Below are positions 35,607 through 48,232 of a stretch of DNA of 64,000 bases, one piece after another. The notes under the pieces were generated by a model that did no database searches, was not told the DNA's origin, and was given only the letters and a program-made list of their open reading frames with translations. Source of the stretch: Phylloscopus collybita (taxonomy: Eukaryota > Chordata > Aves > Passeriformes > Phylloscopidae); the NCBI GenBank assembly GCA_027886175.1, contig JAJNNQ010000029.1:3534001-3598000 (forward strand), in the 5' to 3' direction. Both the position numbers and the translations under genes were made by a program. The stretch's first letter is position 1; each line of letters begins with the position of its first letter.

Positions 35607-36893
35607 GGTTCTCCAAGTGAGATACAGTTCCCTGCCATCAAAGGTTATGAGCTTTCCAAGCCACAGGGAAAATTAGTCATGAAAGTGCATTGGAAACCTT
35701 GCTGGATATATTAAGTGAAAGAAAAAAGTCAGATGTAAAGTTTACACTGCAAATACAATGATCTAAAATACAAGTTTACAGTGTCTTAAGACAAGAACAA
35801 ATGGTTCCCAGGACACTAAATGAAAAAGACAGGCCAAAAGAAAATATAACTCCTCAGTGAATCCTTAAAATTTGAACAAGTAAGATTAAGCCTGTGAACA
35901 ACTGGAATCTGGAATCATACAGCTCACATTCCTATAGTAGTACAGAAACTAATTCAAAGAGCTGAAGTAGGATGTAATGTTTTGGAGAATATGGCATATC
36001 AAAAGCCCCAACTCAGCCTTCCTCAAGAGGAAGGGTATCTGTAGGACAAACTGCTATTCTCACAAAATGTTACTGTTTATCAGATTATCAAATTATCTAA
36101 AAAAAAACATGGCTATAGAGAAATCAACAGTGTTGTAAGCAGTTTATCCTAGCAGACCACAAAATTCTGTGTGTCAGAAAGAGTAGAACTGTAATAGAGA
36201 TTTAACAGTCTTCTGATCAATTTCCTAAACATTTCTGAGTGAACATTTACTTTGTTTCCATCTGATGAGGGCAGAAAGCTGTAGGTTTTCACACTCTAAA
36301 CAGGTTAATAGACAGAAGAATTCCTGAAAAGACTGAGGAGCAAGGCTGGGAGTCCAGCTTTGATGTCACTGGATGCAAGATCAAAGTAAAACTTTGGGGT
36401 CTCTGGAAGGCCTGTGACTGCGCAAAGCTTCAATATGTATGGATTTGGTCACTCAGCATCTCATGTCAAAATGTGTGTCTGCCCATTTTCAGTCTTAGAC
36501 TACAGTGAAGGTTAGACAACATTTTGTATGAGAAAATATAGGACAGACTCCTGAACCTTTACAAACATTTTTTTTTTCACTTATTGACATACCAACAGTT
36601 GCTTTTCTTTAATTTAATCTCCCACTTTTACATTAATAAAGCAAAACAGATAGGAAAAGAGAAAGAACAATTTCAGCTCACAAAACATCCACATGGCAAA
36701 AACCCATCTGGCATTTATCTTTGTTATTAATTGACTTCACAGCTAAAGGCTTCAAAGAGAAGCTGTGTGGGAACTGGTAATAGTGTTATTTCAAAATTTG
36801 TTTTCATTTAAACTCAAATCAATGTGCTATATTTAGAAAATTCTTATAAAATGGATATAAGTAAATAATTTCGGTCTTGTAGTATTACTTTAA

Positions 36894-36929
36894 AAACCTA
36901 TCAAAATAGTCCTTAATTTTGATAGGTTT
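36894..36929. repeat. Perfect 14-bp inverted repeat (hairpin)
   Basis: AAACCTATCAAAAT and ATTTTGATAGGTTT flank an 8-base loop. All 14 pairs match. Confidence 0.9.
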
Positions 36930-39390
36930 CTTCTGTTTTCTTGCTTATTTGTTGAAGTCTTTTACAAGATTCTATTAAAGAAAAAAATCATAATGTTATC
37001 TTCAGACTTTTAAAATATTTCATACTGGTTTATTCCATTCTGCCTTCTCAGTCATTACATTCCCATATTTCAGTGCAGACTGAAAGCCATTCTCTTTCAG
37101 TGAAAAAATTTGTGAGATCTGTCTACAAGGAATCAACTTGCTTGAAGATGCTATCAAACAATCTTTTAAAAAATAAAGACAAATTCTACAGATATTAATG
37201 CTGACTGCCTTTCACCATTATTGGTTGACATCAGCACAATTTTTGTCCTTGTACTATGGATGTTCCATCTGATCAGTGCTCCTGACTGCTCAGTTATATC
37301 CCTTAGGCATAAGTGATTCTATCTTGCAAATTTCTTTGAAACTGGTTGTACATTATCTACAAAATTCACTTTATTTTGGTAAATAAGGTGCTCAAAAGAT
37401 GATGGTACACACATGGCTTGCCTTTGTAAGCTTGCCCTTACTAAAGTGAGTTAGTACTGCTCGTTTTCAATTGCTTTTGTCTTATTTTGTTTCAAAAAGT
37501 GAAAAAATGTGACTGTAATAGTAACAACTTTCATTTCCAAACCTTAAATTTTAGAAAAAGTACATATTTCCTAGGGAATTTTAGTTTTTACAAGGAAAGA
37601 AAAAAATCATCTTTAGGAAAAGCATAAAAAGTTTCCAAGTCATAGCTTTACTGGAAGTTAGAATATGCAAAATTGCATTAGAAGGTACTGTGCCTCAAGT
37701 GGCAGCTTTGCATTACTACTGCAAAATTCAAACATTTTATGTGATATAGTGTTATTATATAGTAATTTTATGCCTTCCACTTTACAGATTTGAAATGAGA
37801 AATGTTAGAGTTCAGTTTGTTCCCATGACAGGAATTACTCACAGAGCTTCTAGAAGTGTATTCCACATGTGTCTCTGATGCATGCCAGAAACAGTAAAAG
37901 AATATCATTAATGGTGGCTCTGTTGTTATCTACAGTTACAGAGACCAGAGGATAAAGCTGTGTTTTTGACAGTTTGTGAAGGGCATACTTATTGTTGAAG
38001 TTCTGTTTTAGCTAGAAGGGGAAGGGGAAGGGTAAGAAACAGGTAACCCATGAGGGATTTTGAACAAGTGACTAGGATATAAACATAAGCTACAATTCAG
38101 GAAAAAAAAAGGCTTCAAATGATTGCAGCATGTACAGTAGCTGTTGCCAATACTGTGGTGCATGTATACGAACACACACTAATACACAAACCTAGATTTT
38201 CAGGAGAATATCCAAGTTTGGGACTACATTTTTTACATCATCTGACCGCAACTGTCAGCACCACAGGTGAAAATCTGGCCCTTGGTGCATAGACAGCATG
38301 CACACCACTCTGTTTGTGTTTAAATGCAGCTTCCAGATTAATTGACAGTGAGGTGTTTGGTTGTGATTATGCAGATCTCACTCAGTTTTAGCAAAGGTTA
38401 AGAAAAAGGTGCTAGGAAAATCCAGCTGAGTCCCAGTGAATGTCTGAAACCAGTGTTCACAGCAAATGTGGGTGGGCAGTCCTGAGCTGTTTATGCATGC
38501 TGGCCAAGAGACAGCACTAGGAATGCCAGCTGCTGGAAACCAGATGAGAAGGCACAGCCAGCTTAGTGCTACAGGGAGTGTTTTCTCTGAAGAAAGCATT
38601 ACAAGAAAAAGCTCCAGGTGAAAGTCCCATCATATGTTACATTTTGAGACCCTTCCTGACCGTTCGACTACTTTCAAAAAGTGTGATTTTTTTTCAAAAT
38701 TGTAGCAATTAACAAAATAACTATAGTGCAGCTCAGCACAAAAGTAGAATAAATGGGGACTGGGGGTAAGCTTCCCATTATTTTAAAATGTGTTCATAAA
38801 AGTCTAATGTGGATAGGATATAGGAGTTTTTTCTGGGGCTAATACATCTCACAGTGTTTTCAAGTTGATAACTTTTCTCATATACTCCTCTGAAGAAAAA
38901 AGGGAGGGGCAAAAAATCTCATTGAAACTGTGTATTTCTTCACAAAAAAAGCAAATAACAAAACTTTTCTCAGAATTCACATGAAACCAACTCCTATTGG
39001 GTATCTTTGAAAATTTCTTCTCTGGCTAATTAGGCATGAAGAAAGGAAGTGAGCCAGCACTCTTTTGTTGGTAGCATACCCCTGCCAATGAGACTTAGCC
39101 ACAGCCCCCCATCAAAGGCAGCTCTCTGGAAAGAGGACTCACAGGAGGGGACAAAGAATAAGGGATGGGTAGGAATTTACCCTGTCACAGTACTGACACA
39201 CTGGTATTTAGGTTCTAACATTGAGAAAATTTTAACTTTTTAGAGAACGGGAGAGACAAAAGAAAATCCATCTCTGGGACATTAAACAGCAGTCATAATT
39301 GAATTTATTATCTGACAGGAGAATGAGGTTTGTTTCTTTTTTCTTTTCTTTTCTTTACTGTGGGATGATGTTGAATGGTTAAGGAGTGAG

Positions 39391-40620
39391 AATCAGAAAG
39401 GGAGACTGCTGGAATCAAACTCTGACCTCCCTGAGAGAGGAGCAGCCACCAGAAACTGAGTGACTTGCTCAGAGGACAAGGGAAGGATTACAGATATCAT
39501 TTATCTGGACTTTTGTAAAGCCCTTTATATGGTTGCCCACAACATCCTTCTTTGTAAATCAAAGAGAGATGGATCTGATGGGTAGACTCTTAGATGGATA
39601 AGGAATTGGGTGGATGGTCACATCCAAAGAGTAGTGGTCAACAGCTCAGACTCCTCATGGACACCAGTGACAAGTGGTGTCCCCCAAGGGTCTGTAATGG
39701 GACCAATGGCATTTAATATCCTTATTAATGACAAAAGGATCAAGAGCACCCTCAGCAAATTTGCAGATGACACCAAGCTGAGTGGTCCTACTGACATACC
39801 TGAAGGACAGGATGCCATCCAGAGGGACCTGGATGGACAAGCTTGAGAAGTGCATCCCTGTGAATGTCATGAGGTTTAACAAGACCAAGTGCAAGGTGCT
39901 GCACCTGAGCTGGGACAACCCCAGCACAGGCTGGGGGATGAACAGATCAAGAACAGCCCTGGGGAGAAGGACTTGAGGGTGCTGTGGATGAGGGTTTGGA
40001 CATGACCCAGCCATGGGCACTTCCAGCCCAGAAAGCCAAATGTGTCCTGGGCTGCATCCAAAGCAGTGTGGGCAGCAGGGCAGGGAGGGGATTCTGCCCC
40101 TCACCTGGAACCCTGCATCCAGCTCTGGGGTCCCAGCACAGGAAGGACATGGAACTGTTGGAGTGAGTCCAGAGGAGGGTCTCCTGATGATTAGAGGGAT
40201 TCTTCACCTCTCCTATGAAGAAAGGCTGAGAGAGTTGGGTTTGTTCAGCCTGGAAAAGTGAAGGCTTTGGCATGAACTAATTGCAGCCTTACAGTTCTAA
40301 AGGGGGCCTACAAGAAAGATGATGGGGGACTACTTACAGGGCATGCAGTAACAGGACAAGGAGCAATGTCTTCAGATTGAGAGTAGATTTAGATATTAGA
40401 TATTTAGATATTAGGAAGAAATTAGGAATTCTCTTCTGTGGGAATGCTCAGTTACTGGAATAAGTTGCCAAGAGAAGCTGTGGGTGCCCCATCCCTGGCA
40501 GTGTTTAAAGCCAGGTTGTATGGAGCTCTGAGAAACCTGGTGTCTGTCCACACCACTGGGGTTGGAACTAGATTATCTTTAAGGTCCTTCAAACCCAAAC
40601 CATTCTATGAACATAAGTTC
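39391..40620 (+). mobile_element. CR1 LINE, 5'-truncated, plus strand
   Basis: Runs from the RT finger/palm region (IIYLDFCKA-like at about 39500) through [38 protein letters not shown] and FADDTKLSG (39610-39846) to the CR1 3' UTR with ATTAGGAAGAAATT and a tail ending near 40620. The FADD catalytic pair is intact here, but upstream stops and a frameshift near 39843 make it inactive. Ends with GGGTTGGAACTAGATTATC-type tail. The upstream edge is approximate. Confidence 0.85.
39610..39846 (+). pseudogene. CR1 reverse transcriptase fragment with intact FADD
   Basis: 78 open codons covering the RT palm: [18 protein letters not shown], then FADDTKLSG with the two catalytic Asp residues. The frame stops at TGA 39844, after QRDLDGQA, where the CR1 protein would continue. 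Broken element, not a host gene. Confidence 0.85.
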
Positions 40621-40966
40621 AGCAAACTTTTACAATGGCTGTAAATTGCCCAGTTTGATGTCTTATAAGGAAATTTTACCTTGTGACTGAAAAAGAAAAA
40701 AAGCAACAAAATTAACCTTTTCAGCTGCCCTCAGAAGAACAGAACAACATGAAGTTACAAAGGAGATCTGACAAACTATGTCTGTAGTTATTGGAAGAGG
40801 GGTCTTAGTCAAAGCCCTAGGGGGAGAAGTGCAGCTGCAGTTTGTCCTCTCTTGCATATTGACTTACAAATATCTAATTTATGATACACTGAACCCTTCC
40901 TTGGGTCAGTCTGTCTCTAAAGCATGGTAAGCACAAAATAATATACTGCGGTTGTGCTTTCTGTGA

Positions 40967-41231
40967 GGGAAGGGAAGGGAAGGGAAGGGAAGGGAAGGGA
41001 AGGGAAGGGAAGGGAAGGGAAGGGAAGGGAAGGGAAGGGAAGGGAAGGGAAGGGAAGGGAAGGGAAGGGAAGGGAAGGGAAGGGAAGGGAAGGGAAGGGA
41101 AGGGAAGGGAAGGGAAGGGAAGGGAAGGGAAGGGAAGGGAAGGGAAGGGAAGGGAAGGGAAGGGAAGGGAAGGGAAGGGAAGGGAAGGGAAGGGAAGGGA
41201 AGGGAAGGGAAGGGAAGGGAAGGGAAGGGAA
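40967..41231 (+). repeat. Perfect (GGGAA)53 pentanucleotide tandem repeat
   Basis: 265 bp of uninterrupted GGGAA, 53 units, all purine on the plus strand. Both strands stay open in several frames because the repeat encodes no stop, which gives spurious REGKG-like and SLPFP-like proteins. Runs of three G every five bases can form G-quadruplexes, and the purine mirror tract can form triplex DNA (established properties of such sequences). Confidence 0.98.
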
Positions 41232-41880
41232 AGAAATCTCTCTTACAATATTTACTCTAATTAATTCAAAGGGGGACATCGTGTATATGTATCTGTCTGT
41301 GTATATACATATATACAGGAATATATTTAAGGGAAGCAGAAAATGTATTATATAAGTAATGATTAAAAAGACCAGACAGCATTTAATTCTTAGAGAGGAT
41401 ATCTTTTTCATAGGTGATCAGTGACTAATGTTTATATTGGATCTATATAAATATACATTTAAGCTAGAATCATACTAGTAGTTTCTGTCTTCTGACTAGC
41501 TTAAAACTATTCCTCAGCTCCTCTCTCTTTGCCTTTAAAAGTAATCATTGGTAACAAATATTCTACTTGCAGAACATGCATTCCTGTGGTGACTGAAATT
41601 CAATGCAAGATAGCTGGCTTGGCTAATGCACGATCCAAACAGATAGCTATGTTGATGCTGCAATGGTAATTGGAGTAAAATGAGAGGTAAAGTTTTCCTC
41701 AAAAAAGCAAATATATATTTCCTGAAGCACTTACTAGGTAAGCAGATCTGTTAAATTAAGAAGATTTTTACTTTCTTAATTTCAGAAAGCTTGCTAATTT
41801 CCACATTTCCACAGCCACATTTTGCTCATTTTAAAGAAATGTTGTAATGACAAAAGCTAAATTATATTTAAGATTTTATA

Positions 41881-41939
41881 GGGAGACAGGACTCCACAAT
41901 TCTGAACACAAAAAGGTTGATGTGGATTTCTACACTCAG
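41881..41939 (+). other. Possible small exon
   Basis: A TTTTATAG acceptor-like sequence precedes 41881, and a textbook donor CAG/GTAAGA falls at 41939/41940. The 59 bases between are open in one frame that reads LHNSEHKKVDVDFYTQ. No upstream or downstream exon is recognised, so this may be chance. Confidence 0.2.
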
Positions 41940-42051
41940 GTAAGAGTAGAATCATCCTGTATCATCAAAATGTGCATCAATGGCTACTTTTCAGAGGTAA
42001 GAGTAGAATCATCCTGTATCATCAAAATGTGCATCAATGGCTACTTTTCAG
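41938..42051 (+). repeat. 57-bp tandem duplication
   Basis: Copies 41938-41994 and 41995-42051 are identical over 57 bp, beginning AGGTAAGAGTAGAATC. The period is a multiple of three. The second copy ends where the hairpin at 42052 begins. Confidence 0.97.
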
Positions 42052-42092
42052 AGAACTATTTTCTGTGAAAATAGTTCTATTTCTCAAAGTAG
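42041..42092. repeat. Hairpin with perfect 11-bp core
   Basis: AGAACTATTTT (42052-42062) and AAAATAGTTCT (42068-42078) pair fully over a 5-base loop. An outer arm CTACTTT (42041-42047) pairs with AAAGTAG (42086-42092). Confidence 0.85.
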
Positions 42093-45000
42093 ACCTGCCT
42101 TATAAGTGCTTTGGTTAGTCATCTTAGACTAATGAGCTGCTTTGCAATAAAAAAGGTAGTTTAGAATTATGAGGCATACTAAGATTTTGTGTGATGCAAA
42201 AAAAGGTGATGAAAGAGGAAAGATGCTGTGAAGATGACCATAGCAGGGTGTTAATCACCTATTGTAATAGCAGTTATGTTCTCAGTGAAAGTCTGATGGA
42301 GGCCACGAAGTGGAGAGGAAAAAAAAATTAAGGTTCTTGATGAAAACTTAATGGAAATAATACAAATTGTATTTAATTTATAGAGACAAGAGATAAGAGG
42401 ATAAATTGAAATACGTGTATTTACTAATTTAACTTTTGTAAACAGCAGTAAAACATCACAATAGGGGTTTGACAAAGCCTACATATTTTGGTTTTGTCTT
42501 TCAACATTTATTTTTATTTTCATTTGTTGAAGAAGGCTTTAACAAGTGGCAGACTTTAATCTTCCATAATTCTGGAAGAAAGACTTTCTTTGATAAGAAG
42601 CAAGTTCTCCCCTCTTAATATTCTTATTTTTTAAAAAGGTAGCAAAGAAGTGTAATTGTGGGAGAATCTGCAATGACCCTGATAAAAATAAGAGGCTACA
42701 GGAAAAAAATCACTCAATCATTCTTTTTCTTTAATCTTAAAAAGAAATACTTAGCTTATGATCACCACGTAGAAAGACTAGCCCAAATCCAACCTATAGA
42801 AGCCATCTTCCTAGAATCTTCAAGGAACACTGAATGCTGAAGAAATGTCACAAGCTTCCAGCAAAATTCTGACACTTGTTTTGCCACAAAACCCCAAAAA
42901 GAATAGTCTAATTAGTGGCAAATAGCAAGCCCCCTCATGGGAATAATTCAGGCTCTGAAATCACTCCACAGCCACTAACTATGCATCTAAGCAAAGATGC
43001 TGCAAGTTCATCTTGGCTAGAGATGCAGTTGTGCAGGCAAAACAGCACTCTTGCTGTTGAAACCAAGAGTGAAACATAAAATGAATGTCCTTATGCCAAA
43101 GAGTGACAAGGGGATAAGCTGAGCTAAGGGAAGACCATGGAGAGCTGAGTGGTGGCTGTTAGGATGAGAAGGCTGGGAAGGCTGAAATTCATTGAGTGGT
43201 CTTTAAGGAGTTGCCCCTTTCCTGAGGAGAGTTATCCCCTAACTCAGACCTCTCTCTTGCAGCAGAAGTACTGTATTAACTTTCAAAGACTCAGAATTAA
43301 TCTAAATTACTCTTTCAGTGCTCTTTGCAATCTGCTACAGTGGATGTTGCCTGGTTTCTTACCCTTAAATTCACAACACCCTGATCCATTAGAAGATGAC
43401 ACTGCAGAACGATGTCCATCTGCTCCTTTATTTTTTAAATAAAGGTTTAAAAAACATAGTCTGTCTTCTAAAGTCTTCTTAGGGAGATCCAGGGGCTTTT
43501 GGCCCTCATGGAATCAGCTTGTTTACCTGTATCATACAGGAGAATCTACTTCTATTAGATCTGATAAATGTACATGGTGTTTGCATCAGTTTTTCTGTTC
43601 CAGAAAAATAATGAAATCTAACCACACCCCTGTCATGGTGCCAGGGCTTTGTTTATTTTCAATAATAATGTCCAGGACAAAGTAGATTTTTTACTTGCTT
43701 AATACTTCCATGCTGGGTAAAAGATACTGAGCTACTTAATATAAGATTTACATGAGACTAGAGCATTAGCAGCATTTTGGTAATGGTTCTAAGCTCCACA
43801 CTTTTCTAAGGTCCTTGATATTAGCAATCATGCACATTTATGCAGGATTCTGTATTGATTAAAAGCAACGCTACACGTATTAGGGTGTCATTTTGTTTCC
43901 CCTTCTCTTTAGATTGTCTTCATAATGGAAGGATGGAAATGAATGGAAAGTTCAATGTATTGTCAAATCACTTAAAATGCACAGACATATATGTAATGTC
44001 CTCTCTTCTGAGTAATTGTCTATATCAGCACATCTCTGTCATAATTTTACAGGAGATAACATATTGTGCTTGTTTAGCTAAAAGTCAAAATTGCTGCCAA
44101 GATGATGTTGCTGTCACACATCACTTCCACATCTCTCTGCTGACATTGCTCTCACAAGGACAATTGTGTTTGGACCAAGCCTGCCCAACCCAAAAGATTC
44201 AGATGTTTAACAATGTGAGCAGGAGTCAGACTTCAACCATTTATTAAACAATTAGATTAATCTCTATTACACACAGCGAAACAGAGGTAATGTAGATTTA
44301 TCTATAGTAATTCAGTGGAATTCTAACCTCAGAAACACTAAGGTAGTCTACAATCAAAGTACTAATTCTGTTCTGGAAGAGTAATATTAAAGAGAAAATA
44401 TTACAATCACACAATAAGCTGAAGGTGCTTCCAAGAAAGAAGTTTGTTTAAAAATAGATATATCACAAAGGATGATAGGCAGATAATTATTTTGAAGGAC
44501 CCCAAAATCTGAGTTTCAGATTAAGCACAAGCTTAATTTCCTGTCTAACAATTACCTCACCCAAAGCTGATTTAATGATTTAAAATATATAGTGTACACA
44601 TTTCAGACAAAAAGATACCAAATTTCATATATAGTGATACCACATATATTTAAGCATATATGAATAAGTTTAAACCACAAACCAATATTGCAAAACTCTA
44701 TTCTATCACACTTTTCTTTAAGTTTGGGTATGTGTTAGAATAATAAGATCCCGGATTCTCAGCTTTAAATTACACTGCAAGTTGGTTAAAAAGATGATAT
44801 CGTGAAATGAGATGTAAATCTACAGTTACAAAAAACCAAACATCAATTCCGTGAAGAAAAATTGTGTTTTCTGGGATGAGAGATAGTTTTGAATGTACAG
44901 TAGTTCATTTGTTAATGAATGCAGAATAGCCAGGAAATAAGAGACCTGTTTCATTATGGCTGCCTCACAGTTACTCTAACCCTTATATTGCAAGAGCATG

Positions 45001-45239
45001 AAGAGAATAAAAACTTCTTAAGCTGGTTGTCCTTCACTCTGAGACAGGATAATCTTTGAGAAACATTTTACGGTGCATCTTTTGAAGAAAAGTGCATTAG
45101 TCTTTACTGAAAAAACATTTGGTTGACCTTGAAAATAAAGCATTCATGAGAAGTATGAGCAGAAGTTTTCATTATTCCTTAAGCCCTCCCTTCAGAGAGA
45201 CAAAAAATTCCTCCCTCCATTGCAGCTCCACAATACCCA

Positions 45240-45293
45240 GTTGCCAAGCAACTGATCTTTTATGGTGGATCTCCATGGCAACTGATGTAAACA
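45240..45293 (+). promoter_or_regulatory. Possible RFX plus forkhead enhancer cluster
   Basis: GTTGCCAAGCAAC (45240-45252) fits the palindromic X-box of RFX factors. CCATGGCAAC (45273-45282) is a second half-site. TGTAAACA (45286-45293) is the consensus forkhead motif. Function is inference; these motifs also occur by chance. Confidence 0.35.
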
Positions 45294-47644
45294 AAATCAT
45301 AAATCCCATTACCTAACTAATACTAAGGCTGTGCTATAACAGGAGAAATAATCACGCCGAAGTTTAAAGACATGATATGTAAGAGTGACAATGAGATTAA
45401 AAGAAAAAAAGCTGCTGCTGAAATTACTGTTAATATGGCTCTTCTTACAAACTTTCTTATTTTGCTTTTTTCTGAAAGCCATTCCAAATAAATTTTCTCC
45501 TAATTTAGTAAGTGCATTTTCAGTATAAATATGCTGCATGAGGAAACCGCTAGTTGATAAGTAAACCTGCAGTCACCATTAAGACCTGTGCATGAAAGAA
45601 TTGTGCTAACATTGTTATAGTGAATTGAAGAGCTTTTAGGTAGATAAAGCTGAAGTTGACTGGTAAACTAGGGTAGATAAGCAGGTTCCACCAGAGAAAG
45701 TCAAAATAGAAGTTACAGCACAAAGTTCATCTTTTCTCCCAGTGAGACATTCAATCTGATCAGAACCAGGTCAGAATGGAACACAAGTTCATGGACTCTT
45801 GCCGATTCACCCACAATTAAAAATTTTTGGTACATTTTTAAAGAATAAGAATATTAAGAGGGGAAAACTTGCTTCTTATCAAAGAAGGGTCTTCCAGCTA
45901 TGGCAAAGACTTGAACTATGCACGAAGCCTTTTCTTAAACTCAGTGGTTGTAGGTCTAGCACCCACTTGCACACCCTCATCAACAAGCCATTTAAAAATA
46001 GAAACAATGAAGTTTCACATCTTTGAGTGGAAAAAAGCTTCATTTGCATTGGTTTGTTCTACCTTGTCTCTATTTATGTTTCCCTGTATGTGACAGCAAA
46101 TGTCTGGGGCTTTTCTCTTCTTAAATACCTCCTTCTGGATAGACTCTGTCTTTTAAATATCAACTGGGCATGTGCACTCAAAATCTTCCTCCCTAAGATG
46201 GCATCTAGTTAGATCATTATGCTTTTTGTTACAAGTCATGCATTTAAAAACTAATCCATTGCTGGCACCTTTGTGACTGATTCTATTGCAAAATATGATC
46301 AGCTTGCAATACTTCCAAATACAAAGAAATCAACATACATACAGGCCTGTATATTCTCTTTCAAATCTGACCATAATATTTCCTTCTTGAGCATTGTGTG
46401 TTCAAGTTATGTTTCCAGGAAGGAAAGAAATTTTGGTACCCAAAATGTACGTCACGCTTTTCTTATCTGAATTTATAGTGCAGATGAACTGACCAATATT
46501 AGAAACAAGAATATGGTTTGTGTTACATATTTAACAATTTTTTTTTAAGTATTCAAAACTTAAAACTCACAACTGCAAATTAACAATAGTCGCAAGGTGT
46601 TACAGTTTTGAGTGTATACAAATTATTCTAAAATACTGACTATTCCTTATGAACATCTGTAGTCCTTCAAAAACTGTATATATTAAAGGATTTTGCATGG
46701 AACCAGCAACAAAAAAAGGGGTGTTGTCATTTATGGACATCTTCACTGGAAGAGTTTGTGGATTTCTTCTGTCCCTTATCAGCTCAAAGCAGTATCTTTT
46801 AAAATGGATTACTGAATGGTGAAGCAAGGACTGAAGAATCTGTATGTTGAACCTGAGGTGTGTACGTTGTAGGTCAAACAGTATACTTTCCAGGTACATG
46901 TTACCGTGTTACGGCATTCCATAATTCAAATTGGACTAACCAGTTCATTTCTTTTAGAAAAAAAAAGTTACGTACCCGTGATTTAACATTTCTTTTAGAG
47001 AGAAAAGCCCTTTAAAAATGTTAAGTGAAATTCACAGTAGTCCTTGTCAATCATAATTAAGTCCTTCAGCAACTCTCTAACCTCTAAAAACTTGTTTTGA
47101 TAGCAAGACAGACATACCAGAAACTCCCTGAAGTACCTCTCTAGGTCTGCCTATATGAAGAATCCGGGTCTTTTCATAAGAATGTTGTGAGGTTTGTGTG
47201 GTCTCCCTTTCTCAGTTAAATTTACAGATACACTTTGAGTTGGAAAAGAATTGGAACAACAAATCTTTAGAATCATAGAAAAATAGTATCACAGAATCAT
47301 AGAATCAGAGAATAGTTTGTGTTGAAGGGGACCTTAAAGTTCATGTAGTTCCAACCCTCCTGCCATGGGCAGGGACACTTTCTGCTAGACCAGGTTGCTC
47401 AGAGTCCTGTCCAGCTCAGCCTTGAGCACCTCCAACAATGAGGGGTCCACAACCTCCCTGGATAACCTGTTGCAATGCCTCACTACCCTCACAGTAAGGA
47501 ATTTCTTCCTAATATAAAGTCTTAGGCCATTCCCCTCTGCCTTCTCACCGCATGCTCTTGTGAAAAATCCCTCTCCAGCCACTTTCTAGGACCATTTTAG
47601 GTTTTGGAAGGCCACCATTAGGTCTTCCTGGAGCCTTCTCCAGA

Positions 47645-48232
47645 TTGTCTCAACCGGTCTTCACTGTCCAAGTGGAGAGCAGTGGCAGGTGGTGTCCTCA
47701 GGGCTCAGGATTGTGGCTGGGACTGTTCCACATCTCTGTCAGTGACATGGACAGTGAGGTTGAGTGTGCCCTCAGCAGGTTTGCTGATGACACCAAGCTG
47801 AGTGGAGCCTTCAATACACTCAAGGGAAGGGATGTCATCCAGAGGGACCTTGACAGACTTGGGAGGTGGGACCATGCAAACTCCATGAAGTTCAGTAAGG
47901 CAAGGCTAAAGGCTCTGCACTCTATGAGGACAATCCTAAGCCCAGGCTGGGCAGAGAATGGATTGAGAGCAGTCCTGGTGCTGTTTGTGGAGAAAAAGCT
48001 CAATATCATTTGCACATATGCACTCACAGCCCAGAAAGCCAGTTATATCCTGGGCTGCATCCAAAGCAGCGAGGCCACCAGCGTGACGGAGGGGATTCTG
48101 TCGCTCTGCTCTGCTCTGCTCTGCTCTGCTCTGGTGAGACCCCACCTGCAGTGCTGTGTCCAGTTCAGGGGCCCCCAACACAAGAATGAGAAGAGCCTGT
48201 TGGAAGGAGTCCAGAGGAGGCCACTAAGTTGA
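47645..48232 (+). pseudogene. CR1 reverse transcriptase fragment in inverted segment
   Basis: 195 open codons in plus orientation inside a minus-strand CR1. It contains a PQGSGL block, FADDTKLSG with both catalytic Asp residues, RDVIQRDLDRLGRW, and the C-terminal QKASYILGCIQSS. The open length is helped by a (CTCTG)n microsatellite. It is cut from both flanks by inversion breakpoints. Confidence 0.85.

Larger units (their letters stand above)
33817..39390. other. Mostly AT-rich non-coding stretch
   Basis: No gene recognised. Contains a CR1 tail remnant (35035-35100), an unexplained open frame on the minus strand (35145-35606) and a perfect hairpin (36894-36929), listed separately. A large part (35.6-39.3 kb) shows nothing else. 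Confidence 0.5.
41232..47269. other. AT-rich non-coding stretch
   Basis: No host gene recognised. Holds the tandem duplication and hairpin at 41.9-42.1 kb, and the possible RFX/forkhead site cluster at 45.24 kb. A 135-codon frame (43840-44247, ATG start) has no visible domain and is probably chance. Confidence 0.5.

Noticed and set aside
40917..41411. Long open frames on both strands encoding repetitive proteins
   Set aside because: They are a consequence of the stop-free GGGAA repeat, not genes.
40967..42092. CRISPR-like array or telomere repeat
   Set aside because: The pentamer has no spacers, and GGGAA is not the vertebrate telomere unit TTAGGG; the 57-bp duplication has only two units.
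43840..44247. 135-codon open frame with ATG
   Set aside because: No domain, no conserved motif, no splice or promoter context visible.
48104..48133. (CTCTG)n run as a separate repeat locus
   Set aside because: Only a few units inside the CR1; noted with the element instead.
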